NCBI GenBank assembly: GCA_019638625.1
Contig: JAHBTK010000002.1
Coordinates: forward strand, 496,001-560,000
From: Chitinophagaceae bacterium
GTDB taxonomy: Bacteria > Bacteroidota > Bacteroidia > Chitinophagales > Chitinophagaceae
Direction: 5' to 3'
Length of the DNA: 64,000 nt
Shown here: positions 17,551-26,116 of the stretch, piece by piece
How positions within the stretch are numbered: the stretch's first letter is position 1
How the letters are laid out: the number at the start of each line of letters is the position of its first letter
Position numbers and translations under genes: made by a program
Notes under the pieces: model-generated
Seen by the model: the letters and a program-made list of their open reading frames with translations, nothing else
What the model was told of the DNA's origin: nothing
The model's database searches: none

Positions 17551-18690
17551 CTAAAACGGTTCTCCGTGTGTTTGTTTCACGAGGTGGTTGACAATGGAAG
17601 GAAACGGGCGTAGTGCAAGAAGAAGGTAATTGGTTATCCGGTTTCTGCCAAACATACCCTGTATAAAACGCCCGGTTTTTAATCGTTTGCCAAATGTTTG
17701 TTCCCAAATGCGTGCATACTGTTCTTCCATCTCCTGCCGGCTGATCTTTTCCTGCAGAAAAAGCAGCATCTGTTCAAAGGCGATCTTACTGCCGTGCATG
17801 GCCATACTCATACCATTGCCGCAGAGCGGTGAAATCATACCGGCAGCATCACCCGCCATCAGCATATGATGTTCTACCTGCGTTTTGGCATCAAAACTGA
17901 TCTGTGAAATGGTGAGTGGTTTATCAAACAGGAAATCCGCTTCGCTGAATATTTGCCTGAGAGAAGGATTACGCATCAGGATGTTCCGCTCCATATCCGG
18001 AATGGAATTGTTATTGTTCTGCAGGTTTTGGGCGGTGGTAAGATAACATAAACAATATTTTTCATCCTCCACTTTTGATATGCCACAGTACCCGTTGCTG
18101 AAATTGTGCAACGCGATATGATCTGCCGGGAAATCGGTTTTGATATGGTATTTAACGGCGATATAATTATTCAGCTTGTTTTGCTTTTTGCGGATAAAAT
18201 CCCTTTTCAGTTTTACATCTATATTGCTTCTTTTTCCAAAAGATCCGCAGGCCATTTTTGCTTTGCACATCCGGTCTCCATACTGTATATGAAAATGAGA
18301 TTCGCTGAACCAGATATTGTCTACACGGGTTTCTTCCAGTATCGTAGTACCGGCATTCCGGCTCAACTCCGCCAGGTAAGCATCCAGCTTATAACGGCTG
18401 ATGCCGAAACCACCCAGATCAAGCTTGTGTTCTATCGTATACCCTGAAGGAGAAGAAACAATCAGCTGGCTGATATGCGGCAGTTTCCAGTCGCTTAAAG
18501 GAACACCCAGTTCCTCCAGGAAGTTCCAGCATTCAAAGCTCACATATTCCCCGCAAACCTTGTGAAAGGGATATTTTTCTTTTTCAAAAAGAATGACCTC
18601 ATACCCGGCTCTGGACAATTGTATGGAAAGAGAAAGCCCCGCCAACCCTCCACCCAAAATGGCTACATCATATGTATGCTTTAGTGTCAT
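17551..18690 (-). CDS. FAD-dependent oxidoreductase, geranylgeranyl-reductase-like, in type III PKS operon
   Basis: 379 residues from the ATG at 18690, which overlaps the upstream stop as ATGA; a start 30 nt earlier would add residues with no family support. Motifs: N-terminal FAD fold (YDVAILGGGLAGLSLSIQL), the GGR-family stretch KYPFHKVCGEYVS, and the second FAD motif LMAGDAAGMISPLCGNGMSM near residue 280. Relatives hydroxylate phenols or reduce isoprenoid double bonds. As the last gene of the UbiA-PKS-methyltransferase run it could hydroxylate the aromatic polyketide or saturate a prenyl side chain; which one cannot be read from sequence. Confidence 0.9.
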   Translation of the reverse strand: MTLKHTYDVAILGGGLAGLSLSIQLSRAGYEVILFEKEKYPFHKVCGEYVSFECWNFLEELGVPLSDWKLPHISQLIVSSPSGYTIEHKLDLGGFGISRYKLDAYLAELSRNAGTTILEETRVDNIWFSESHFHIQYGDRMCKAKMACGSFGKRSNIDVKLKRDFIRKKQNKLNNYIAVKYHIKTDFPADHIALHNFSNGYCGISKVEDEKYCLCYLTTAQNLQNNNNSIPDMERNILMRNPSLRQIFSEADFLFDKPLTISQISFDAKTQVEHHMLMAGDAAGMISPLCGNGMSMAMHGSKIAFEQMLLFLQEKISRQEMEEQYARIWEQTFGKRLKTGRFIQGMFGRNRITNYLLLALRPFPSIVNHLVKQTHGEPF

Positions 18691-19382
18691 TGTACAGTTA
18701 TCAGCCAGCGGAAGGCCCACTTCCAGGTAATAGAGTAGTGGGATATGCCCGACTGTTGCATGATGTTAACCCAATCTTTCCGGGTGAACCCTCTTTTAAC
18801 GGAAAGTGGCGCATCGTTTTTCACCAGGTCGCTTTTAGAAAAAAGGCGGGTAAGAAGTTTAATGGAAAGCCAGGCAAGACGATGCCGGTGAAGATCATTA
18901 ATAAAAAATCCATGCTGACTATTGGCATGCATCCATTGCATCATTGGCTGCAGGGCTTCATCTGTAAAATGATGACAAAACAGAGATGAGAATATGATAT
19001 CCGGCTTTTGATTTTTTAAATCCACCTTTGAATAATCTGAAATGATCCAATGATAATTTTGAGAAGGGGTGCAGTCAATGGCATAATCAATGCATTCTTT
19101 TTTTTTGTCAATTCCGGTAAAAACAACATTCAGCTTCTGTTTATTGCACCATGCTTCGATTGCCCTCAGGTTATCTCCGCCGCCACATCCTATTTCACAG
19201 ATATGCCAGCGTGCTTTCTTATTGCTTTTAATAATTTTCCTGAGCCCCTGTATGGATATCCGGTGACCACCGAGCCAGGTGTTGATAACGTTCAGCTCTT
19301 TCATATTCAGCCTGATGTCTTCAAACGGAATATTGTCATCATCAAGCAACTCTTTCTCATATGACCGCCGGGTAAGAAACAT
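18687..19382 (-). CDS. Class I SAM-dependent methyltransferase in type III PKS operon
   Basis: 231 residues from the ATG at 19382, eight bases after the PKS stop; a longer frame upstream overlaps the PKS gene and has no homologous character. The SAM-binding motif I is HICEIGCGGGDNLRAIEAW (about 60-78), followed by VVFTGIDKKKECIDYA (motif post-I) and PDIIFSSLFCHHFTDE. Such enzymes methylate hydroxyl or ring-carbon positions of polyketides and quinones. The stop overlaps the start of the FAD oxidoreductase gene (ATGA), implying translational coupling. Confidence 0.9.
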   Translation of the reverse strand: MFLTRRSYEKELLDDDNIPFEDIRLNMKELNVINTWLGGHRISIQGLRKIIKSNKKARWHICEIGCGGGDNLRAIEAWCNKQKLNVVFTGIDKKKECIDYAIDCTPSQNYHWIISDYSKVDLKNQKPDIIFSSLFCHHFTDEALQPMMQWMHANSQHGFFINDLHRHRLAWLSIKLLTRLFSKSDLVKNDAPLSVKRGFTRKDWVNIMQQSGISHYSITWKWAFRWLITVQ

Positions 19383-19390
19383 GATCCAAT

Positions 19391-20485
19391 TTACACAAGT
19401 TCCGCCAAAAAAGTTTCCATAGTAAGCCCCGGGCCAAAAGCCGCGCCCAGAAGAGGTTTTCCCGGCTGAGCCTGTTGCAGTAACCTTTTCAGCACGAAGA
19501 GGATGGTAGGCGAAGACATGTTGCCATATTCTTCCAGGATGGCACAACTTGTTGCCAGGTCCTGCTCACCCAGTTTCATGCTTTTTTGAATGGCATCGAG
19601 AATGCGCTTTCCTCCGGGGTGGATGCACCAATAGGCGATATCGTCTTTTCGCATCGGGGAAGATTCTATAGCCTTCTCTACCAGTCGTTCAAAGTCCTCT
19701 TTGATCAATTCCGGGATATACCCACTGAGTGTCATCAAAAATCCGGATGAAGACAGCTCCCATGCCATATCCTTTTTGCCCCGTGGTAATATCTCTGAAT
19801 AAAACCGGTTGAGTTGCAGGCCTGTTCCGGGATAGTGGTCGCCGGTGAGCAGGGCGGCTGCCGAACCATCGGCAAATAACATGGAGGAGGTAATATTATC
19901 TACTGTAAGTTCCCGCTGGAAATGCAGGGTACACAATTCCGTGCATACAATTACCACTCTGGCATTTTCTTCTGTGCGGCAAATGGCATCTGCAATTTTG
20001 AGGGCGTGAATAGCGGCATAACAACCCATAAAATTGATAGAGGTTCTGTAGATATTTTTACACATATCCATCATATCCATTATCTGCAGGTCAAGCCCCG
20101 GCGCACTCATGCCGGTACAGCTTACGGTAACCAGGTGGGTAATTTCCCGTACGTTGATCTTACCGTCTATACATTTCCGGATGGCATCCACAGAGAGCGG
20201 CGCCGCGTGTTTGTTATAGGCTGCCATTCTTTGTTCCAGCGATGGGAAAGGCTCCAGGTTTTCGCTGCGCGGGTAGAATTTCCATTCTGCCATACTACGG
20301 CTGTAATCACCCAGTACGGAATACCGGCTGTTCACCCCGCTTTGATGATAGAGAAACTGTATTTTTCTGTTGTCTTCCGGGCTGCCTGCATATACCTTTT
20401 GCATAAACCCAAGAATATCCTGTTGCCTGTGTTTATAGGCAGGTACCGCGGTATCTATAGCTATGATCTTACTCAAGTCAGTCAA
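19391..20485 (-). CDS. Type III polyketide synthase (chalcone/stilbene synthase family), TTG start
   Basis: 364 residues. The catalytic triad of type III PKSs is intact: Cys155 in FMGCYAAIHAL, His289 in IHPGGKRILDAI, Asn322 in YGNMSSPTILF. A thiolase-fold enzyme of this kind extends an acyl-CoA with malonyl-CoA and cyclises the product to a pyrone, resorcinol or phloroglucinol. The conserved N-terminus (LSKIIAIDTAVPAYKH) only fits a TTG start at 20485, inside the last codons of the UbiA gene (8-nt overlap), which suggests coupled translation. Starter and chain length are not predictable by eye. Confidence 0.95.
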   Translation of the reverse strand: MTDLSKIIAIDTAVPAYKHRQQDILGFMQKVYAGSPEDNRKIQFLYHQSGVNSRYSVLGDYSRSMAEWKFYPRSENLEPFPSLEQRMAAYNKHAAPLSVDAIRKCIDGKINVREITHLVTVSCTGMSAPGLDLQIMDMMDMCKNIYRTSINFMGCYAAIHALKIADAICRTEENARVVIVCTELCTLHFQRELTVDNITSSMLFADGSAAALLTGDHYPGTGLQLNRFYSEILPRGKKDMAWELSSSGFLMTLSGYIPELIKEDFERLVEKAIESSPMRKDDIAYWCIHPGGKRILDAIQKSMKLGEQDLATSCAILEEYGNMSSPTILFVLKRLLQQAQPGKPLLGAAFGPGLTMETFLAELV

Positions 20486-21353
20486 TTAAAAAAATGATGA
20501 TAAATGCTGTGTTGCTGCAAATAGCGGCAATGGTATTCATTCGCATAGTATGTTTAAAATCCGCATATGCCGGGTTCTTCCATACTCTTCCTGCCCAATA
20601 GAAAAAGTACAGCAGCACCGGAAGCATGATCACGGAAAAAAGATAAAATGACGTTGATTGTAAATTATAAACAAAATAGCGTGCCAACAAAACAAAAGCG
20701 GCGATATACATAATGCCGCAATAAATAAAAGTGCCCCGGTAACCCAGTATATAGCTGATAGAGGTGACGCCGTCTTTCCGGTCGGCCTCGTGTTGGTATA
20801 TCTGTGTGAGGGGATAAAAACCACCGATCAGCAGGCTGGCCACCACCATCAGCATCACCGGTACCTGCAGCGTCTTATCTGCACTGCATCCGTGATATAC
20901 CAGCCAGAAGGTGACGCCTCCCTGGAACAACATCACCAGCAGGTATCCCGTTACCGGGTACTTCTTTAGCCTTATGCCTCTGTAGCTATAGGCTTTGGAT
21001 ACCAGGATATACGCCAGTATTCCGGCAACAAAATAAGTGCTGATATAGAAGGCTGCCAGCAATGCAATACCATCCATTATCAGGGTAACTGTGTACAACT
21101 GGCGGGTTGGCTCCATTGGTTTCTCAATGCCGCCAACGCTTCCGGTATCCCTGTCCATATAACTGTTATACCCGTTGCTCGACGGATATATCAGCACATG
21201 GAAAATAATGAAGACAAGGATCGTGTCCGGGAGGTCTATCCAGGTCAACTGGCTTAGCGCAAACCAGAAGACCGGCATAAGGAAGAATGAAAAATGAACC
21301 CGCAATAGTTGCAGGGTAGACGGATGCAGGAACTTTTCTGGAATAGCCGGCAT
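20478..21353 (-). CDS. UbiA-like prenyltransferase, first gene of the type III PKS operon
   Basis: 291 residues, about nine membrane helices. The two aspartate-rich motifs expected of UbiA enzymes are recognisable though divergent: NSYMDRD (Asn63, Asp67, Asp69) and YQHEADRKDG (Asp191, Asp194). UbiA enzymes bind a prenyl diphosphate through Mg2+ and alkylate an aromatic ring in the membrane; chlorophyll-synthase-like and digeranylgeranylglyceryl-phosphate-synthase-like members are alternatives. It overlaps the PKS gene by 8 nt, so the aromatic acceptor is probably the polyketide product (inference). Confidence 0.88.
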   Translation of the reverse strand: MPAIPEKFLHPSTLQLLRVHFSFFLMPVFWFALSQLTWIDLPDTILVFIIFHVLIYPSSNGYNSYMDRDTGSVGGIEKPMEPTRQLYTVTLIMDGIALLAAFYISTYFVAGILAYILVSKAYSYRGIRLKKYPVTGYLLVMLFQGGVTFWLVYHGCSADKTLQVPVMLMVVASLLIGGFYPLTQIYQHEADRKDGVTSISYILGYRGTFIYCGIMYIAAFVLLARYFVYNLQSTSFYLFSVIMLPVLLYFFYWAGRVWKNPAYADFKHTMRMNTIAAICSNTAFIIIFLID

Positions 21354-21378
21354 GGTAAATAAATATTCCCTAAGGTAA

Positions 21379-21413
21379 CAGATTTAGCCGAGCCGGGTAG
21401 CGGCATTAACAAA
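21379..21413 (-). promoter_or_regulatory. Candidate promoter of the type III PKS operon
   Basis: On the minus strand TTTG (21413-21410), a 23-nt spacer and TAAATCTG (21386-21379), one mismatch from TAnnTTTG, precede the UbiA start by 25 nt. The spacer is at the long end of the usual range. Confidence 0.4.
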
Positions 21414-21419
21414 TGATAA

Positions 21420-21441
21420 ACCCGGACTTTATAGCCCGGGT
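21420..21441. terminator. Short inverted repeat upstream of the PKS operon promoter
   Basis: ACCCGG (21420-21425) pairs with CCGGGT (21436-21441) around a 10-nt loop. Read on the minus strand it lies downstream of arfB and is followed by TTTATCATTT, so it could be a weak terminator separating arfB from the PKS operon. Confidence 0.35.
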
Positions 21442-21860
21442 CAATGAGTTGAAATCTTCAGAGGTGTGCATTTAGGGTGTTAAGCTACAGGTACCAAGCG
21501 GATTTCAGGCAGTTTTAATAAGGATTGGATTCTTGTTTTTCTGATACGGATTTTTGATCTTTCTTAAGGGCTGGATTCGGGTTTAGGTTTCTAAAGGGTG
21601 CGTCTTTCGTTTTTAATGGATCCGGATTTTTTCAGTTTTCGAGGGATTTGGATATCGTCAATTGCTTTTGACATAACAAAGATGTTACTTAAATCATCCG
21701 GGAAGAAACTAATTCGGCAGCCTGCCTTTTTCTTTCGATTTCCAGATAAGAAAAAGCGATAAGCGATTTTTGAAACAGCGGTTTATTTCAGAAAACAGGA
21801 GAGGGTAAGAACATCCTGTTGCCGGGAAGGTAGTTCAGGAAGCTCCCTGGTTGACTTTTG
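21442..21860. other. Gene-free gap, skewed composition
   Basis: About 420 nt between arfB and the PKS operon. The plus strand from 21520 to 21660 is rich in G and T, with repeated GGATT/GGATTT strings. No frame with protein character and no tRNA were seen. Confidence 0.5.
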
Positions 21861-22268
21861 TTAATCTTCCGGGCGGATCTTTCGCCTGCCTTCCTTGGTT
21901 TTTGATTTCAGTTTTTTCTGATCGACTCTTTTTTGTTTGGCAGCGGCAGAAGGTTTGCTGGCAATTCTCTTCCTGGGAACAATCAGAGAGCGGTTGATCA
22001 GTTCATTCATTTTTTTAATCACCAGTTGCTTATTGCCCAGTTGAGTCCTTTCTTCCTGGGCTTTTACCAGCAGTTCGCCTCCTGCGTTTATTTTGTTGGA
22101 CAGCCGGCTGATCAGTAGCATTTTTTGGTCGGTAGTGAGCAGGACGGAGCTGGCAATATGAAAATAAGCTTCCACCATGGTTTCCACCTTGTTTACATTT
22201 TGACCGCCTTTGCCGCCGCTGCGTGCGGTTTTAAAGACCAGTTCGGAACTGATATCAATTTTTTTCAT
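21861..22268 (-). CDS. arfB: Ribosome-rescue peptidyl-tRNA hydrolase ArfB
   Basis: 135 residues. The class I release-factor GGQ loop is clear (TARSGGKGGQNVNKVETMV, GGQ near residues 19-21), and the C-terminal tail is long and very basic (RKRIASKPSAAAKQKRVDQKK then LKSKTKEGRRKIR), which is the ArfB design: the tail enters the empty mRNA channel of stalled ribosomes and GGQ releases the chain. It has no codon-recognition domain, so it is not a full release factor. It starts 47 nt after the fucP stop on the same strand. Confidence 0.95.
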   Translation of the reverse strand: MKKIDISSELVFKTARSGGKGGQNVNKVETMVEAYFHIASSVLLTTDQKMLLISRLSNKINAGGELLVKAQEERTQLGNKQLVIKKMNELINRSLIVPRKRIASKPSAAAKQKRVDQKKLKSKTKEGRRKIRPED

Positions 22269-22315
22269 GGCGCTTATGCTGATGGGTATAGCAAAAATAC
22301 ACCCGTATCAGGCAA

Positions 22316-23560
22316 TCAGCTTTTTATTTTGTACCCCTTCCAGCCATACCAGGCAACAATTACAAAGCACAGCAGGGGTACGATATAAGATTGCGCTGTA
22401 CTTTTTTCAGACAGTAATCCCATAACATAGGGCATAACGGCTCCGCCGACTATGGCCATAATCTGAAAAGAGGAGGCTTTTTTGGTAAGCGGTCCCATAT
22501 CTTTTACACCGAGGGCAAAAATTGTCGGAAACATAATGGATTCAAAGAAGAAAACCGCCATTAAAGAATAAACAGAAAGCCATCCCTTACCCCAAACCAC
22601 CGCTATGCAAAGGAGTACGTTTATCACGGAGAATGCAGTCAGCAGGTGGTTGGGAGCTATTTTCCTCATGAGCGCCGTACCGGCAAACCTGCCTAGTGTA
22701 AACAATGCCAGACTAACAGAAAGAAGATAAGCGCCTTTGGCATTATTGATTTCCGGGGCGGCTTCTGTACAATAGTTGATAAATAAAGCCGCTACCCCCA
22801 CCTGCGCGGCGACGTAAAAGAACTGGGCAATTACCCCAAATACAAAATGACTGTGTTGAAACAGGGTCTTTCCGCCGGAGGATCCGTTGCCCGCATCTGC
22901 GTTGACCTTTTCTTCTTTGATTTCCGGCAGGTAAGTTCTCCAGAATAGAAAAGCGACAAATAAGACTACAACAGCTATAACAACATATACAACTTTTACA
23001 GATTCCAGGTCACTGCTTCCATTTCCTTCCTCCCCTCCAAAAAAAAGCCTGGCTGCAATAATGGGCCCTACAAATGAACCGACTCCGTTAAAACATTGCG
23101 ACAGATTTAAGCGAAACTCCGATGTTTCCGGTTTCCCCAGCACTGTAACGTATGGATTGGCAGCCGTTTCCAGGCAGGTCAATCCGGAAGCAAGAATAAA
23201 AAGCGCTAACAGGAAAAAGTCGAAGCTTGCCAACTGCGCCGAAGGAAAAAATAAAAATGCACCAATCGCATACAAAAACAGCCCCAGGAGGATGCCCTTC
23301 TTATACCCAAACCTGTTCATAAACAATCCGGCGGGCAACGCTATTAAAAAATAGGCGCCAAAATAAGCAGCCTGTAATAGGGTGGAACGGGTTTTGGTGA
23401 CATTCAGCGCTTCCTGAAAATGTTTGTTCAGCACATCCAGCAGTCCATAGGCCAAACCCCATAGGAAAAACAAACTGGTCACTAATATCAAGGGCAAAGT
23501 ATAGTTTACTCCCGGTGCGCCGGTAGTTGTTTTACCAGCGGAGGTTGATTGAAGGGCCAT
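22316..23560 (-). CDS. fucP: L-fucose:H+ symporter family MFS transporter
   Basis: 414 residues with about twelve membrane segments. Features of the FucP/glucose-galactose family: SLFFLWGLAYGLLDVLNKHF at TM1, ETAANPYVTVLG, LNLSQCFNGVGSFVGPIIA, and FINYCTEAAP. It would import L-fucose (or glucose/galactose) with protons across the inner membrane. Position as the last sugar gene of a fucose-type operon supports fucose. Substrate specificity is inferred from context. Confidence 0.9.
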   Translation of the reverse strand: MALQSTSAGKTTTGAPGVNYTLPLILVTSLFFLWGLAYGLLDVLNKHFQEALNVTKTRSTLLQAAYFGAYFLIALPAGLFMNRFGYKKGILLGLFLYAIGAFLFFPSAQLASFDFFLLALFILASGLTCLETAANPYVTVLGKPETSEFRLNLSQCFNGVGSFVGPIIAARLFFGGEEGNGSSDLESVKVVYVVIAVVVLFVAFLFWRTYLPEIKEEKVNADAGNGSSGGKTLFQHSHFVFGVIAQFFYVAAQVGVAALFINYCTEAAPEINNAKGAYLLSVSLALFTLGRFAGTALMRKIAPNHLLTAFSVINVLLCIAVVWGKGWLSVYSLMAVFFFESIMFPTIFALGVKDMGPLTKKASSFQIMAIVGGAVMPYVMGLLSEKSTAQSYIVPLLCFVIVAWYGWKGYKIKS

Positions 23561-23595
23561 GCAATCTGTATTAGGTTTATAATTGAGCTTCTAAT

Positions 23596-24375
23596 TTACA
23601 ATGATCTGTCCAGGTGAGTATAACCGCCATCCACAAAAATGATCTGACCGGTAGTATGGCTGGAACGGTCGCTTAGCAGGAACACCGTCATGTCAGCAAT
23701 TTCTTCGGCGGTAGTCATGCGTTTTTCAAGAGGGATTTTGGAAATGATCTGTTCCAGTTTTTCTTTAGGATTGGGCAGACTGTTGATCCAGTTTTCATAT
23801 AGCGGCGTCCATACTTCAGCCGGCAACACAGTATTCACCCGGATGGAATAGGGCAGCAACTCCACCGCCCACTCCCTTGTGAGCGCATTGATAGCGCCTT
23901 TGGAAGCCGCATAACCGGAAGTATTTCCCTGTCCGGTAACAGCCACTTTGGAGCCGATATTCACGATATTTCCTTTGGTTTTTTTCAGGTGGGGTAAGGA
24001 ATAATGTGCCAGATTGTAATAGTGGCTCAGGTTCTTATGCAGTGATCCAAAAAACCTTTCGGGGCTTCCGTTTTCCAGCCCTACTCCGTCATTCAACCCG
24101 GCATTGTTCACCAGCCCGTCTATTTTACCATATTTTTCAATCGTAAAACCTATTACTTCCCGGCATGCTTCCGGGGTACTCAGCTCCGCGGTCACATAAC
24201 TGGCTTTCCCTCCGTTCCTGATTATTTCATCCACTATCTTCAGGTTGTCTTCTTTCCCCCTGCCTACTACCACCACTATTCCACCTTCTCCGGCAATTGT
24301 CTTTGAAATAGCAGCACCAATTCCCTTGGCGCCGCCCGTAACAATAAATACTTTGTTCGTTAGATTCAGATTCAT
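23596..24375 (-). CDS. SDR family oxidoreductase, probable L-fucose dehydrogenase
   Basis: 259 residues, classical SDR. Cofactor motif TGGAKGIGAA (14-23), NNAG (about 90), catalytic Ser in NIGSKVAV and Tyr-Lys in SGYAASKGA, and the C-terminal IIFVDGGYTHLD. The stretch NNAGLNDGVGLENGSPERF and VLPAEVWTPLYENWI resembles SDR-type L-fucose dehydrogenases, which oxidise L-fucose to L-fucono-1,5-lactone. The alternative is a 2-keto-3-deoxy-L-fuconate dehydrogenase later in the same route. Only one SDR is present in the operon. Confidence 0.88.
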   Translation of the reverse strand: MNLNLTNKVFIVTGGAKGIGAAISKTIAGEGGIVVVVGRGKEDNLKIVDEIIRNGGKASYVTAELSTPEACREVIGFTIEKYGKIDGLVNNAGLNDGVGLENGSPERFFGSLHKNLSHYYNLAHYSLPHLKKTKGNIVNIGSKVAVTGQGNTSGYAASKGAINALTREWAVELLPYSIRVNTVLPAEVWTPLYENWINSLPNPKEKLEQIISKIPLEKRMTTAEEIADMTVFLLSDRSSHTTGQIIFVDGGYTHLDRSL

Positions 24376-24440
24376 ATGTTTTTATTTGTATGGTTCTTTG
24401 CAACAGTCTTACAAAGAGAACCTGGTCCGGTAACTATACT

Positions 24441-25268
24441 CTATACCTGCAGGTTATAAAACCCGATAGCATTCAATCCAAACACCTTATCCCTGTCTTC
24501 CGCGCTGTAATTTTCCATATACTTTTCCAGCAAACTTTTCCATTGTACATACATCCCCGATACCAGTATCACCGGCCAATCGCTGCCAAACATCAACCGG
24601 TCCACACCAAACGCTTCAAACACTACATCCAGGTAAGGATAGAAGTCGCTGGCACTCCAGCTTTTCCAGGCAGCTTCGGTAAACAACCCCGACAGTTTGC
24701 AATACACATTGGGATAAGCCGCTATCTCCTTCATGTATTTTGCCCATTCCTGTATTTCCTTGTTGCGTATATCCGGCTTACCGCAATGATCGATAACCAG
24801 CTTCTGATCGGGAAATAGCGGAACAAAACGGGTTACGGGATGCAACTGGTGATGGTAAATGAGAATATCGTATGTGTAGTTGAATGTTTTCAGGGCAGCA
24901 ACACCCCGTTGAAAGTCTTCGCGTAAAAGAAACTCCAAAGGTTCCGCCTGCACAATATGCCTGTATCCTTTGATTGCGGTATATTCTGAGAAATGCTGCA
25001 AACGTTCTTCTACATCAGGCGCTTTCAAATCTATCCAACCCACCACGCCTTTAATAAACGAATGAGTATTGGCCAATTCGCACAAGAACCTCGTCTCTAC
25101 CTCCGATTGGTCTGCCTGCACGGCCACGCAGCCGTCAATACCGTTTCTGTGGAAAGTAGGCGCCAGTGTCTGCGGCAGATAATCCTGTTGCAGCACTTTC
25201 ATGTCGTCCATCCAGGCGTCGCGCTTTTTATCATATTTCCAAAAATGGACGTGTGTATCTATGGTCAT
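24441..25268 (-). CDS. Amidohydrolase family L-fuconolactone hydrolase
   Basis: 275 residues, amidohydrolase-2 fold. The N-terminal metal motif TIDTHVHFW, the mid stretch GVVGWIDLKAPD, KLVIDHCGKPDIRN and the C-terminal RLMFGSDWPVI are those of sugar lactonases of the amidohydrolase superfamily (L-fucono-1,5-lactonase and relatives). It would open L-fuconolactone to L-fuconate in the cytoplasm. The SDR gene lies 65 nt downstream. Confidence 0.88.
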   Translation of the reverse strand: MTIDTHVHFWKYDKKRDAWMDDMKVLQQDYLPQTLAPTFHRNGIDGCVAVQADQSEVETRFLCELANTHSFIKGVVGWIDLKAPDVEERLQHFSEYTAIKGYRHIVQAEPLEFLLREDFQRGVAALKTFNYTYDILIYHHQLHPVTRFVPLFPDQKLVIDHCGKPDIRNKEIQEWAKYMKEIAAYPNVYCKLSGLFTEAAWKSWSASDFYPYLDVVFEAFGVDRLMFGSDWPVILVSGMYVQWKSLLEKYMENYSAEDRDKVFGLNAIGFYNLQV

Positions 25269-25271
25269 AAT

Positions 25272-25307
25272 TAAGTGGTTAGTAGTAAGTAGTAAGTGCT
25301 AAGTACA
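25272..25307. repeat. GTTAGTAGTAAGT-type low-complexity repeat
   Basis: Tandem-like TTAGT/TAAGT units, including GTGGTTAGTAGTAAGT (25275-25290). A near copy, GTGGTTAGTGATAAGT, lies at 58131-58146 (14 of 16 bases). Confidence 0.5.
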
Positions 25308-25332
25308 AAGGTTGCAGGATACTGTCCGCTTT

Positions 25333-25998
25333 CTAAAGCTTCTCCAGAAACTGCTCTGCCAGGAAGCGGTTTCCAGCTTCATTCATATGCACGCCGTCTG
25401 TGGTAAGAATTCCCGATGCCTTGTTTTCCGGGTTGTTCTTACTGATATAGTCGACTGTACTTTTCCTCAGGTCTATCAATCCAACATTTTTTGCTTTTGC
25501 GATTCCTCTTATTATTTCAGCATATTTATTCAGGTCTCCGTCCAGTTCATTCACATTGTCTTTTTTTTCACCGATAACGGTAGGCGTACAAATGATCACT
25601 TGCGCGCCGGCTGCCTGTATCTTGTCTATAAGCCTGTTATAAAACCTTTCAAACTTATCGGCATCTGTTCCGGTGCCGTGGCTTCTTTTATGCCAAACGT
25701 CATTGATGCCGATATAAATAAATACCAGGTTTGGCTTTTTACTCAGCACATCATCCTCCAGGCGCAGATAGAGGTCGTATACTTTATTACCGCCTATACC
25801 GGCACCTGTCAATTCAAACTCTTTGTCTTTGCCCGCCTGTGCCAGCATTTGCTGCAATACCGTAATATAACCGGCAGGACCTACCCCGGCCTGGGTGATA
25901 GAGTCACCGAAAAAGACTACTTTCTTTTTTTGCATGACAGTAAAAGAAAAGAACAATACCGGCAATATAACCATACTGAGTAGAAAGATCCTTTTCAT
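25333..25998 (-). CDS. SGNH/GDSL-family esterase, secreted
   Basis: 221 residues from the ATG at 25998; this start begins a signal peptide (MKRIFLLSMVILPVLFFSF), whereas the longer frame from 26049 adds 17 unrelated residues. SGNH blocks: FFGDSITQAG (nucleophile Ser in GDS), a Gly in block II region (GIGG), GINDVW (Asn in block III), and TDGVHMNEAG (Asp and His in block V). Such enzymes remove acetyl or other acyl groups from sugars. Inside a fucose operon it may deacylate fucosylated glycans in the periplasm before uptake (inference). Confidence 0.88.
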   Translation of the reverse strand: MKRIFLLSMVILPVLFFSFTVMQKKKVVFFGDSITQAGVGPAGYITVLQQMLAQAGKDKEFELTGAGIGGNKVYDLYLRLEDDVLSKKPNLVFIYIGINDVWHKRSHGTGTDADKFERFYNRLIDKIQAAGAQVIICTPTVIGEKKDNVNELDGDLNKYAEIIRGIAKAKNVGLIDLRKSTVDYISKNNPENKASGILTTDGVHMNEAGNRFLAEQFLEKL

Positions 25999-26037
25999 AA
26001 CTATTGTTAAGTTAAACGTATTATAGTTTCTCAATAG

Positions 26038-26073
26038 CCACGAATGCACAAATGTTTATTCATGCATTCGTGG
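26038..26073. repeat. Perfect 11-bp inverted repeat inside the fucose operon
   Basis: CCACGAATGCA (26038-26048) and TGCATTCGTGG (26063-26073) with a 14-nt loop lie between the mutarotase and SGNH genes. No T-run follows on either strand, so mRNA processing, partial attenuation or a dispersed repeat are more likely than a terminator. Confidence 0.55.
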
Positions 26074-26116
26074 CATATTATACGACATTTTAAATTTAAC
26101 ATAGTACTATGTTCAT

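Noticed and set aside
18687..19547. Longer version of the methyltransferase (286 residues)
   Set aside because: The extra N-terminus overlaps the PKS gene in another frame and shows no methyltransferase-like residues; the ATG at 19382 sits 8 nt after the PKS stop.
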